The position numbers and the translations under genes were made by a program. A model generated the notes under the pieces. The model did no database searches and was not told the origin of the DNA. It was given only the letters and a program-made list of their open reading frames with translations. 64,000 nucleotides of DNA, from positions 27,499,615 through 27,563,614 of the forward strand of contig CM058233.1 of NCBI GenBank assembly GCA_030180135.1, in the 5' to 3' direction. Position 1 is the stretch's first letter. Each line of letters starts with the position of its first letter. Shown piece by piece: positions 46,023 to 57,945 of the stretch. The DNA comes from Orychophragmus violaceus. Its lineage: Eukaryota; Streptophyta; Magnoliopsida; Brassicales; Brassicaceae.

Positions 46023-47974
46023 TTGGAAGCCAGGAGGGGAATTGCAACTGTGGGCCAACAGTTATACTCTATTTCCCTTGCGAGGTTTTATGCCACTGGG
46101 TTTTCTTTGCAAGGTTTTTAATAAGGTAACCCAAGGCTCGATCCATTAGACAGAATGCACAGTCCTTCCAGTCCAAGTGCCACACGATCATGGGGCATTA
46201 TTTTCCTTATTTCTTTGTTTTATTAACTTTGAGGCCTTAAGGCACATGTCTTTATTTTCTAAGGGGTTTTCGCAGACTAGGCTATAAAGCCTTGTATTCT
46301 TTTATTTTGTAAGTTACGCTGAATATAAGAAGATACCCTAAAAATTTGTCTTTAGTTTTGCATATGTGAGTCTACTGTTCGTGTGGTTTCCCCTTGAATT
46401 GAGATTCAACTTGTTCCTGTCCATTGTTTTATCTGCTTCAATCCGTCAAACCGTATCAGCAGAGAGCGACTTCACTCCAGCTAGTCCTGTTCATGGTCCA
46501 AATGAGAGCGAATTCAGTCCAGCATTTGCGTACCTGTTCCGGTAATTGTGAGCTTCAATCCTGGGAGCTTACATCAATCTGGTAATGAGGAATCATCACC
46601 CTGGCGAAAAGATTGGCCTTGCTCAACTCGGGTACTCTTCTTCGAACGGATTTGGCGCATGCGTGAATGGTCCATAACCTAAAAACAAATTAGATTCTCG
46701 GGCATAGATGTGAATATGGTACAAAAGAGAGGTTTAAAAACACTAAGTAAATGCTAGTAGTATCTAGAAACTCAGTCCAAATGCATATGAATTATCTAAG
46801 TGAATAAATTAGCATGGTGATAGTTCAAGTTCAATTTCTTGTTCAAAGATGTATCACATAAGAGATTGTCCAAAAACCAATTTTGATTATAATTCTTCTG
46901 CTAAATCACTTAGGTCTTGTATATGTATCACTAAATGCATCAAAGATGGCTAATTTATGCAATGGCAAAGCCCACATTCTTTTTTCAAGAGAGGTGGAAT
47001 TCCAAAATTGAAAAATCTCAATCCATGTCAAATATGCTAGATTTTTACTTCTTAAACAACATATTAGCTCAATAAGAAACTATCTAGTATTCTCTAACCA
47101 ACCATTAAAGAGTTTTATAAGTGAAAATCTATGAATTCCCAAAATTGGGTTCTCTTGAAAATTTTCGGATGTAGATACGAAATCCTCTTTGAAAATGAGT
47201 GAGAAAAAAAACAAGAGATCTTTTGTAAGGTTCAAGTTTGAATATTTAGTTTTTTTTTCTCAAATGTCTCCAAAATATTTTGGGAAATGAAGAAAATGAG
47301 TGTTGATCTTTAAAAATCATTTTGATTTATGAAAAGGTGTTTTTATGGCAAAGAGTGAGTTTTTATAAAAAAGTTCAAAACTTTTTAGAACTTACCTTGT
47401 TTTGGACAGCAAAGCGGAGGACATACGAACGTGGCTTCAGGACGCGCGGAGGATGTTGGACACGATCTGGCCTTACGTGGTCTCGGGCGGAGATTGATGG
47501 GCCATGGATCAGCCGTGCCTGGTCGCAGGCAAATTCTGGTTGGCCGCGAGCTCGAGCTGATTGGTAGCGGCCAACCATTTCTCAGCTCGGGCTGAGAGAT
47601 CTTTGGTCGCGGCTAAGTTTCGGGTTGCGGTAAATCCGTCATGATGGTTGGGACATCCGAGTCTTCAAGTCGGTTGGTTGCAGCTGTTGATACCTTGCTT
47701 TGATCAAGTCTTTTCCCTTTTCTTCTTTTCGTATTTTTATGATTTTCTTTTCTTTTTGTGGTTTTTATATTATTGCAAAAATGAAAACTTTGAGAAAACA
47801 AATAGTTAAAAGTATAAGATAGATAAAATAAAAGAAAACCTTATCATCCTTGTCATGTTTTTTACCAATTTCTTCAACAATAATCTTTATCTCTAAGAAT
47901 TTGTTTGTTCTGGAGAACAAGTGTAGTGGCATCAATAATTTCTTTGATTTGTTCCTTGCTAGTATCCCTTAGCG
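46023..47974. other. Unassigned stretch, possible LTR retrotransposon remnant
   Basis: Near 46080-46140 there is CCACTGGGTTTTC and CAAGGTTTTTAATAAGG, a signature I associate with the 3' ends of some plant LTR elements; this is weak. 46690-47370 is AT-rich with no gene. 47400-47640 is GC-rich with repeated GGCCGCGA and GGTCGCGG words and an open frame I reject as coding. Confidence 0.3.
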
Positions 47975-48560
47975 TCACGGAAAATATGATTTTGATCTTA
48001 GAAAATGATTTAATCGGTGAGAAAGGTTGAAAACGCAAGGTCGTTCTTGTATTGAAAATGATTTTTTCTTTTCCTTCGGGAATAATAGTTTCACCTTGAA
48101 AATGTCATTCATGTTTGGATCATCATTTGGAACAGTTGGATAGAACTTCCTTCGATTCACATTTAGGAATATCACATAATGGTTTGCATGGTCGATGACA
48201 GAACAAACAATAGCAATAAATTGGCATCCTAAGATTAGCGGTCTTTCCTTATCATGATCCATCTCAAGAATCTGAAAGTCAATAAGAACTATCTTATTGC
48301 CAACGAGACGTTGGATGTCATTAATAACTCCTTTTGTTTTCTTTTGAGACGAATCTCCAAATACCAAGTTCATATTAGATGGGACAAGTAATGGTGAAAT
48401 ACTTTACAGCAAATACTTTTGACATGATGTTGATATTAGGTATAGAGTCACACAAACAGTCTTTAAATTCAATACCAATGATCGAACAAGTAAAATTGAA
48501 ACGGCCAGAATCTTTGACTTTTTTTAAGTCTTTGAAGAAGTAGACGTTTTGGTACCTCAA
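47975..48560 (-). pseudogene. Isolated retroviral-type aspartic protease remnant (Athila-like)
   Basis: 48560-48375 reads in concept SGRFNFTCSIIGIEFKDCLC then DSIPNINIM, which matches the start of an Athila-type protease (usually F-x-L-P-C-x-IG then CDLGAS-x-N-x-M). The catalytic DLG is changed to DSI. After a frame change, 48373-47975 gives GVINDIQRLVGNKIVLIDFQ and ERPLILGCQFIAI, the C-terminal half with the usual PLILGRPFL motif. Gag, RT and integrase are not next to it. The active site looks lost, so it is a relic. Confidence 0.65.
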
Positions 48561-49619
48561 AAGTTGGAACTCTAGATTCAGGAGAGAAGAGGAGCGTACC
48601 TGATCGTAGTGGGAGAACAGTGATCAATGGAGGAGAAGGTTACCGAAAACGGTCCACTTCGCGAGAGAAAGAGAGAGGGACCAAAGGGACGACTAGTTTT
48701 TTTTTTGCGAATAAGAGACGAGGAAGAGGTTTATAGAATGAAGGCTCGAGAATCAATTCGAAAGAAGATAAAATTGAAAGTGTTGACGGCGACAACGATT
48801 ACGGCAAAAAACCGAAAGACTTGGGGAGGATTTGGAAAGATGAGAGAATTTTTGGAAGCATAATTTCTGATATTTGAATTAGGAAAATCAGGTTGCTACA
48901 TGAAACATTGGTTTTGGTTCCCAAGTTTTATAGAGCTAATATATACATGATTTATGGCCCCTAAATTATAAAAGAGAACTTTTTATTAAGATTTATTGTA
49001 AAATGTTTGTGACTCTCTAAATCTTAGTGCCGGCCCTGATGTGAGGTAACTAACATTCTCTGGATTAAGGAATGTTGTTAGGCCGTGCATTATGACGCAA
49101 GATGGACCAAAGATAGCATGCCACAATATGATCAGATATTATTAGCGGGAAAAAGAAGCAGTAAACGATACTGAAACATTTACAAAAGGTAAACTCTAGC
49201 AATACATTAAAGGTGTAGATACTGCTATTAATATTGCTAGTTGTTTTTTGACCCCAAAAAAAATTGCTATTAAACCATAGTTTTTTTCAATGTTATATTA
49301 ATTTAAAAAAAACTTCGTTTTTATAATGGATACAACATTTTTTATTACTACTCTAACCTATTACAATTTTTCTTTACCTCAAAGCAAACAACTTTCCATT
49401 GCACCTTCAAGTGATCTAATAAAAGTAATCCTTTGTCTCACAACTTTGTCTATGATTAATACCAAAGGAAAAAATAACTTTGTCTATGTTTCGTATCATA
49501 ATTCATTGGGGCAATTGCAAAACTACCCTCGATATTGAACTCAACCCTAAATCTACCCTCGGCTTTCTTCTTTTTCTCCTTCACTAATATATTCCCTTAC
49601 TAATCTGGGTATTCACTGT
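48561..49619. other. Unassigned stretch before the MULE
   Basis: A 78-codon frame rich in K, R and E (48627-48863) is low-complexity and not recognised. From 48900 to 49600 the sequence is AT-rich with no gene. The left end of the MULE probably lies here or a little further right, but no terminal inverted repeat was found. Confidence 0.35.
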
Positions 49620-51110
49620 AATGTCATCACCAGACTTCATATGAAGTCGCGAAAAGCACCCAAAACTATTTTGGATATTCACGAAAATGACATCGCCATG
49701 AATGCTCAACAACCACGACAACCACCATCACCGACGAGTTAATGTGTAATCCAGCTCGTTTTTCACCATTAAAGCTCAAGTAAAGCTCAAGAATAGAGCT
49801 CGGACGTTCTCCTCTCCGATTTCTCCCTTTCCCCTTCGATTTTTCGATTCAAAAATAGCGAAATCGTTTATTATCTTATAAAATCAGGAAAACACGACTC
49901 GGATTTTGGGGTTTCAGTGATATTAGACATTCTGGGCAATCGACGAGGCTAAAAACAAACTGAAAACGGACATTGGTAAGAGTTTTTCATATCGTCGATT
50001 TTCAGATCTGAACTGAAATCTCAGACTTCCGTTTAAGTCTAGTTTTTTTTGGTAAACTTCAATATGGTCAACGAGAGGGTAGTTATGCAATTGACTTTCA
50101 AATGATAGACCTCCATAGAAGTCTGAGAAATTCTTTGAAAATAAAAAATCTGACTTCGCCAAGAAATCTAAATAACAAGAGGGTAGTTTTGCAATTGATT
50201 CAAAGTTGATTTGTTAGTCAGACTTCTTATGTAGTCTAGCAAGAAATTGACCGATTCTTGACATTTTGTCAGACGGAATCCGATGTCTGAAAGTAAAAGG
50301 GGTAGAAACTACAATTGACCCAAATTTTAAGATGTTGACCAGAATAAGAGAAAAAATGTCAGACTTCTAAGTCTGTCTGAAAATAAGGGAAAAAATATCA
50401 GACAACACTAGACATCTGAAATTCAAAACTTTTGCCAGGCGGCTATAGACATCTGGAAAAATCGAATTTTGGTCAACGCTGGATAAAAACCAAAAATGCG
50501 AAGTTTTTATCAGACTTCTCTCGCTGTCTCAAAATCTTGTTAGACAGCAATAGAAGTCTGTTACAAAAAAAGTTAATCCCTGTTTTTTTGGTCAACCAAA
50601 AAAATACCCCCTACTTTTTGTCAGACATCATAAGAAGTCTGAAAAATTATTAGACTTCTTGGAGAAGTCTGACAAAAAAGTCAAATCTAAAAGTCAATTG
50701 CAAAACTACCTCTTTGTTCTCAGACTTCATAAGCTGTCTGACAAAAATATCAAAAAATTTCAAAGCAGACTGCGTACGCTGTCTGATGGCTTTCAGACTG
50801 CATCCGCTGTTTGACACTTTGATTTCAATTGCAAAAATACCCTCTTTTTCAGACTACCACATAAGTATGGTGTTACTATAATCAAACTGCTATAGACGTT
50901 TGGAATGTTAAAAACTTTAAAGTGCACTTTATTCTCTATGTGTGATTAATTTCGTTGATTTTAATTTTTATAAATGTGTGTTAGTTTTATATGTTCCTCC
51001 TGCGTGAGTTTTACATTCTTGCATATGGTAATTATTTTTAAATTATTTTTTGAATAATATTGGTGATGTAGCTAATAGCATCAGACTTCGCAAAGAAGTC
51101 TGGCTTTTCA
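49620..51110. promoter_or_regulatory. Array of about 20 imperfect 20-base dyads upstream of the MULE transposase
   Basis: The recurring form is CAGACTTC-N4-GAAGTCTG (sometimes N5), with half-sites GAAGTCTG, GATGTCTG, GCTGTCTG and GCAGTCTG. Clear copies lie at 50622-50641, 50651-50671, 50721-50740, 50766-50785, 50794-50813 and 51082-51102; weaker ones lie near 49637, 50027, 50109, 50217, 50400, 50437, 50512, 50541 and 50884. Spacing is irregular (10 to 100 bases), so it is not a simple tandem array. The arrangement resembles clustered binding sites for a dimeric protein. Confidence 0.75.
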
Positions 51111-51155
51111 CAAAAGATCTCTAATGTGGTTTATACGTGTTTGTATATACAGATC

Positions 51156-53815
51156 ATGGTTCAGTTACCTGTTAATTTTGGTGAATGGGTTGTGAGAGAC
51201 CAAATTTGGCATTTTATGGTTGATAAGCTCAAAGGAGGGCGGTTTATCACTTTGCGCGATGGTTCTACACGTCAAGAACTTGTTGAGATGGTACAAGATG
51301 ATCATATGCTGGACAAGAAAATTGATCTGGTGGAGTTATCATATCCATTGCCGGAAGCACTCTTGAAACAAATGGATCTTGATAGCCCTCCGGTTTATGT
51401 CACAAATCACAGGCAAGTAAGGAGCATGGTCGAGTTAGCTAATACGCATTTAATCTGTATTTGTGTATCGAGCCGATCCGGAATGGAAGATGAAGATGCG
51501 GTGAATCATGATGAAAAATAAGAAGCTGAAGATGTAGACGAAGATGACAAAGAAGAAGACTGGAATGAGGGAGATGTGGACTTAGACTCGGTTGATTATG
51601 TTTGTGGTGGTGGTGATGATGGTGTTGGTAACTTGGATGTGCCTGAGAATGTTTTAAAGAAACACGCTGAGGCTTACCGTGACGATGCTGATTATACCCT
51701 ATATGGGAAAGTGATACATGAAGATGTAGATGTGGAAGAATATGAATATTATAAGAAATATGAGTTGGGTACGACTAATTGATGTGTTGGAAAAAGGGAC
51801 TTGTCCGAAGGTATCTTTCTCAACAAGTTTTTTGATAGCAAGAATGACCTAATATCATAGCTATGTTTGACGGCGATAATGAAGAAATTCGCATACAGGA
51901 TAGAGAAGTCTGACAAGACACGTTTTGTGGCTAAATGTCGTGTGGAAGGATGCAAGTGGATGCTTCGAGCGTCTGTGAAGAGCGAACCAAAAAAGTATTG
52001 GGTGATGATATATTCAAAAGCCCATACATGTTATATGGTGGACCGGATGTCTACGCGTAAACGTTATACTCCTGTTTATATTGGTTGGTTGTTTACTGAA
52101 TATTTTGGTATAATTGAACAGATAACACCAAAGCATGTCAAAGTATCAATGAAGAAGCAGTTTTGGATTAGGATGATCTACACAACCGCATACAGAGAAT
52201 TGTTACATGCTCAAAAGATTGTGAGAGGAACAGCAGAAAATGGGTATGAGAGACTACCTTCTTTTTTGCATGGAATCAGGCAAACCAACCTTGGATCAGT
52301 AACTGCTCTTGAACTAGATGAGAATAATAGCTTTAAATATCTATTTATAGCATTTGGAGCTTTCATACATGGGTTTACGTTTCTTAGAAGAGTCATTGTG
52401 GTGGATGGTACTCATCTTAATGGAAAGTATGGCGGTGTTATGCTAGTGGCGGCTGCACAAGACATAAATTTTCAAATATTTCTATTGGCTTTCGGAATTG
52501 TAGACTCTGAGAATGATGACTCGTGGGAGTGGTTTTTCACCAAGCTGAAAGAATGCAATTCAGACCAATATCCTTTGGTCATAGTCTCGGATAGATGTGA
52601 GTCGATCAAGAATGCGTGTGAAGCAGTTTTTCCTTGGGCACAACGAGGGATATGCTATTACCATCTAAAAAACAACATAGTTACCAAGTTCAGGGGAAAA
52701 CATCTTCAGTACTTGGTGAAAAACGCGGCTTACGCATATATGATTTACGATTTTGACTGAAACATTGCCTCCTTACGAGCGGTAAATCATGAACTTGATG
52801 ATTACTTGGAGGAGTCGGATGTGAGTCTATGGTCACGCGTGCATTTCAGCGGAGACAAGTACTTGTGCGGTCTGACAATAAGTATCAGACTTAATATTTT
52901 CTTCTCAGACTTCTAATGATGTATGATGTTATTGTCAGACTTCTCCTGCTGTCTCATTATTTATCAGACTGCAGGAGAAGTCTGAAAGCGTAAGTGTCAG
53001 ACTTAATATTTTCTACTCAGACTTCTAGTGATGTCTGATATTATAGTCGGACTTCTCCTGCTGTCTGATTATTTACTAAGACTGCAGGAGAAGTTTGAAA
53101 GCGTAATGTTTTTCTTAATACTTTCAAGTTCTTACTTGTATTAACTTTTTTCAAATTTTTGGAGACAAGTATAACATAAACACGAGCAACATTGCTGAAT
53201 CTATAAACTCCGCAGTTACGAAGGCAAAAGGATATCCCATATCTTTCCTTTCAGAGTTCATACAAGAGAAACTACAGACGTGGTTTTGTAAAAGGCGGCT
53301 AGATGCAATGAGTCTCATTACAACATTTACCCGAGGAGTTGAATATTTGCTGGCTATTCGTGAATATTATGCAGATATGATGACGGCAGAACGCGTAGAT
53401 ATGTATCGGTTCGTTGTTAAGGGAGAACATAGGGATTTTGTTGTCTATTTAGAACATCAAAAGTGTGAATGTGGTGTTTGGGATTACGAAAAGATACCTT
53501 GCTCACATGCCATTTGCGCTGCACCGGAAATTGAGCTACACATTTCTACCCTTGTATGTCCATCTTCCAAAACAAACTACTTGTACGCTGCATACTCGCG
53601 TAACATCCTACCAACGAATTTTACTGGCACAGCTGATCATGACACCGTACGTGTACTTCCGCGGGAAGAGAGGCGGAACATGGAAGACAAAAGAAGTCAA
53701 GGTGGAAATCTATGCTAGAAATCGCCAAGAAGATGGGTAGTAAACCGCGGAAACTACACAAGTAATATTGTTGTTCGAATTGCAGACAACCAGGCCACAA
53801 ACAACCTAATTGTCC
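51156..53815 (+). pseudogene. MULE (MuDR-type) transposase, degenerate
   Basis: The start is MVQLPVNFGEWV at 51156, followed by an acidic linker. Then come the MuDR N-terminal domain (FAYRIEKSDKTRFVAKC, GCKWMLRAS, about 51885-52010) and the MULE core (VVDGTHLNGKYGG, SWEWFFTKL, VSDRCESIKNACE, about 52390-52660). The rest resumes at 53166 (NINTSNIAESINSAVTKAKG), with a SWIM zinc finger (CECGVWDYEKIPCSHAIC, about 53465-53520) and a CCHC knuckle (CSNCRQPGHKQPNC, about 53776-53817). Stops lie at 51519, 51780 and 52758, a frameshift near 51790-51890, and a 0.3 kb insertion at 52862-53160. Two aspartates and a glutamate of the presumed DDE triad are present. It cannot be made as is. Confidence 0.9.
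52862..53160. repeat. Dyad-rich insertion in the transposase, flanked by a direct repeat
   Basis: The stretch lies between two copies of GGAGACAAGTA (52851-52861 and 53161-53171) and breaks the transposase between SGDK and YNINTSN. It holds two tandem copies of a unit of about 117 bases (CAGACTTAATATTTTCT starts near 52885 and 53000) made of the same CAGACTTC/GAAGTCTG half-sites as the upstream array. The 11-base duplication fits a MULE-type target duplication. A retained intron is the other explanation. Confidence 0.6.
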
Positions 53816-53839
53816 ACAACTTGAGGCTGATTAGAAATG

Positions 53840-54255
53840 GTAGAAGTCTGATGTGGTTTAGGGTTTGCTGAAGTCTGATATGTTTTAGTGTTCAGTGAAG
53901 TTTGGTATGTTTTAGTGTTCAATGAAGTCTGATAAGTTTTAGGGTTTACTGAAGTCTGATATGTTTTAATGAAGAAATGGTTGAAGTCTAATATGTTTTA
54001 GGGTTTACTGAACTCTGACGTAGTAATGGATGTATTTCAGAAGTCTGATATTAAAACTTGTCTCAATTGTTTGGGTTATGTTTTATCAAGTGTAGTAGCA
54101 CATAAACATAACTAAGAACAAGTCATGAGTTTGTTACACACCTAAGAACAAACGCAAAAGTAAGCCAAGAAAATGGATGTGTTTTTCTTATACCTACAAA
54201 AGATAAATATATGTAAGAAATCCATTGTTTGGGAATCCAAAAGATATCGGGAAGT
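53840..54255. repeat. Short AAGTCTGATATGTTTTAG tandem between transposase and ULP1 gene
   Basis: The words GAAGTCTGATATGTTTTAG and AGGGTTTACTGAAGTCTGA repeat about six times from 53845 to 54055 with a spacing of 30 to 40 bases. They use the same GAAGTCTG half-site, here in direct orientation. This is the space between two convergent genes. Confidence 0.65.
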
Positions 54256-57200
54256 CTATTTCCCACCGTAGGTGTCTGGCAATTCATACTCGGTACGTCT
54301 CTCTTCACCTGTTCGCCCGAGTTCAGTCATTATGTCAAAAGTCAGCATGTCCCTGATCTGCTTGATGTTCTTAGCACAGAGATACTTTGGAAACGCCATT
54401 CCAAGTGAATGGAACTCGATGAACTTAAAGCAGAACACTCCACAGTCACCTGTTTGGTTGTTTTGGGAAAGATCTTTGCTCCTAACAATGGTGTAGGTGT
54501 AACGCTCCAAGGGATAAGGCCACCCATCATCAGATGGGGCCAAGACGTGCAGCACATAAGAAAACATCTCATAGATTGGTGCCAGTGCCGCTCCGACCAA
54601 CTCATCAGTTCTTGGTACAAGGTTGCCCTCCCAACATGTTATGTGCCTATCCAGGATAGAAATCATAATTGCTACCCAATGACATCAGCCGATGTGCAGT
54701 GCAGTGTAGATATGATCAATTTCCAGCCCTCAAGGCTTCACTGATTTGTAGAATATGTGTAGATCACCAGTATAGTAATCCCAAACACCAGGAGGCAGCC
54801 TTCTAGTTTTGGCTGAACTATTCTCTTCTGCACCGCTCTTCATAAAATCTGGATAGTGTTGATGCCACAATGCTTGAAGGAATGTTTCAATGAAGCACAA
54901 CCTCTCGCTCCTGAACAATTCCGGATGGTTGTGTTGGTGAAGCCTCAGCAGATCAATCCTGGCATCAATTTGCTGCATCAAGCCAAGAATATGTTAATAT
55001 AAAAAATTAATCACAACCAGACAACTGAGGAAGTCTGAATATACAACCAGATTTCTTCGGAAGTCTGAATATACAATCAGACTGATATACATCCAAACTG
55101 GAATAGAAGTTTGAATTCACAACCATTGGAGTGATACTGACCGTGTCATGCAGCCATTCCTTTAGAGTGCAAAGATCATAATACCATTGGAGTGATGTGT
55201 TTATTGTCCTAGTCGGATAACCCCTACAAAGAACAATATGATTGTTAGACATCGAGTTAAGAGATTATGTATACAACTTACTCGTCTTGGTAGAGTGTTA
55301 AGACATACGGCTGTTTTTTGTTGTAATCATTAAGTGCCTTCACTTGCATCCTGGTGAGAGCAGCACAAGGGTCATACCTCGGTGTAACTTGGCTTGGACA
55401 ACATGTTTAACTGGAGTCTTCACCTTCTCCTTCTGTTTAACCTGTTTTGCCTACGCTTGAATATACGCTTCAATTGTTGCTAGCTTAGTGTCCTGTTTAA
55501 ACCTCCTAGCTGCATCAAAGTCTATGCCCGTAGCCAACTTTGCAACGATCAAGACACTCGGATCTCTGCTCCCGAGTATACTATGCATATACAATTGGAC
55601 AACCCATTTTAAACCTAAAGTTTGATCTAAAATTCACACAAGAATCATACTACAATAGAAGTCTGATAACTAAAATAAGTCACCATCAGACATCCATAGA
55701 AGTCTGAGATGTTCTGAATTCTGATTAAAAATCACACCACACCAATGCAATATAAGTCTAATACCAGGAATCCATGTTCAGAGCTAACACAAGAACAAGG
55801 GGAAAAAACAAATACGGTTATGTTCATGTTTTTACAATCAAGAATATTCATACTGCTAACAAGGCTACTTCCCCTTAAGTGCTTTCTTCGTAAGTCTCCT
55901 ACTTCTCTTAGGCTCATCTTTCTTTTACTTTATTGCATTAAGAGTTTGAGGGTTTTGGAGACTAACCCCATCATCAGCCGCAGTCTGTTTGGTGGCCTCA
56001 GCCAGCATGGCATGTTTATTTGTAACCACTGCTTTCTTTGGCTTCGCTTTCCCGGCAGGTGCAGTTTGGTATCAGCAACATGATTATTTACCTTCAGTAC
56101 CAATTTCTTCGGGTTCCTCGGAGCCCTTTCCTTTTTCTTTCTTCCTCCCTCTTCATCAACAGCAAAAACAATTACTTCATCTTGATCCTGAAGATCTACA
56201 GCTTGATCTTCTTCATCCTCATCAACTCCGGCCTTCTTCAACTCACCATCTGCAACACTTGCATCTTTCTTTTTCTCACTTCCCTTCCCTCCAGTACCAG
56301 CTTTCTTCTTCTCATTTCCCTTATGTCCAGAAGAATCTGTCTTCTTCTCATTTTCCTTCTGATAAACTCCAGCTCTTTCTTCTTTCAAATTCTTGACATC
56401 CTTGCCAAGATCATCCATTTTGATTCCCATCAGACGAAAACCTTCATTGACAACATCTTCCAATATATTAATCCGAATTTCAAATGACTTTTTCAAACCC
56501 TCAATCATTTGAACAACATCCCCATTCACGGGATCAGCCCTCCCTTCTCTAAGTCTCTTATTAACTATTTCAACCTCTTCTTCATCATCCTCATCATCAG
56601 CCATAGTCTGTACTAACTTCCTCTTGACTCCCAACCCCTTTCGCTTTTTCAGACCAACCTCACCCGCAACTTCCTCAGACTTAACCTCAAGCTTAACAGG
56701 ACCGCCAGCTTTGATCCTGAACACACCTTCACTTTTTCAGTGTTTAGAACTCCACCTCCAAGCTGCTTTCCCAAGCTTTCCATGCATTTATTTCACAATG
56801 TTCTCAACTTTGTCGTCCTCTTCATCATCATTATCCCACTCGGGGAACATGTCATCATAATCCTTGAGTACGAGGTTGTTGACGCGGGACTGCAAATTAC
56901 AAGTCACATAGCAAAATTAATATAAGCATTTATAATATCACAACGTCATACATCATATTTAGTCTGGGAACAATATGTCAGACTTCAAATTCAGTCTAAT
57001 ATACACAACTTCACACTTTACTAGAAGTCTGATATACACGAAATCAGACTTCATATTCAGTTTGGTACACAATGCCAAACTTCATATTCAGTCTGGCACA
57101 CAATGTCATACTTCAAATTCAGTATGGGTAAAATATTTCAAACTTCATAACAGTCTAAGAAATACTTTTATGCATAAGGTTTCGTCGACTTTCTTCCGAC

Positions 57201-57945
57201 TCCTTGATCCTTGGTATGCCAACATTGGTGGGGTTGGGGCATTCGGAAAGGGCTCTCCATAATTTGTAGCCATAGCGGGTCATGCCCAATATACCCAAAT
57301 GTTCAGGACCTCAGCAAAACCTCCAATCTGATATTTTTTCCCTCAACGAGTTTTTTGTTTGCCTCCTTCACAGATTCTATCAGAAGATTGAAGGCGAATC
57401 TTCCCCATGGACAGATTTTAACGATCATGGAACCAGTAAAAGCTTAATCATGTCAGCCCTTATGGAAGTTTTCCAGTGTTGAGCCTCAATGAAGGATACA
57501 TATATGGCTAGATAGCCCAACCATATCATTTGTTGCGGTTCCCAACCATCACATCTCTTACAAGCTTCAAATAATTGCGAATAACTTGGCCCTAACTCGA
57601 AATCCACCCCAAGAAGCTCCCACATTGCTCTCATCTGGTCGGTATATTCAACTTCATGGTACTCCAGATTCTCAACATAGTCGCAGTTGAGTTTGGTTAT
57701 GGCTTGAAACTCATTCAGGGAAAACCTTGCTGGCTAAACGCCGAGAAGAGACCATATATCATACTTCTTCTTGCAATCTAACTAAAAACAGAGCATGTAG
57801 TGAACCATCCTTGAACACCATTTGAAGTGCAGGTCATGGAATCTCAAAAAAATTCCAAGGTCTGAATCGAGGAGATGTTGCCATTCTCCCGGTAACACCG
57901 CTGATCTAACATCATTAATCAGATCTCTCCTACCACTAAAGTAGT
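54256..57945 (-). pseudogene. DUF1985-ULP1 (C48 peptidase) gene of the MULE, degenerate
   Basis: On the minus strand, 57945-57370 is a DUF1985 domain (INYFSGRRDLINDV, ARFSLNEFQAITKLNC, MRAMWELLGVDFELG, SIRADMIKLLLVPW) with stops near 57785 and 57737. 56724-55930 is a charged, K- and E-rich middle part with coiled-coil-like sequence. Short exons follow (about 55390-55285, 55210-55145). 54981-54256 is a ULP1-type cysteine peptidase with the catalytic residues kept: H in CHWVAIM, D in SILDRH and C in TGDCGVFCF. A stop just before the histidine and a broken N-terminus argue against function. Such DUF1985-ULP genes are carried by Kaonashi-type MULEs in Arabidopsis; ULP1 peptidases cleave SUMO, but the role of the MULE copies is unknown. 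It converges with the transposase. An Athila LTR cuts its 5' end. Confidence 0.85.

Noticed and set aside
47322..47567. Arginine- and tryptophan-rich 81-codon frame
   Set aside because: It lies in a GC-rich repeat-like stretch with another open frame on the opposite strand; no domain or conservation signal.
48627..48863. 78-codon K/R/E-rich frame
   Set aside because: Low complexity purine-rich sequence gives such frames by chance.
49620..51110. Simple satellite DNA
   Set aside because: The dyads are irregularly spaced and vary at fixed positions in both halves; no regular tandem period was found in this part.
54256..54981. Functional host SUMO peptidase
   Set aside because: The triad is present, but the frame has stops, the N-terminal DUF1985 part is broken and cut by an LTR, and the gene faces a MULE transposase.
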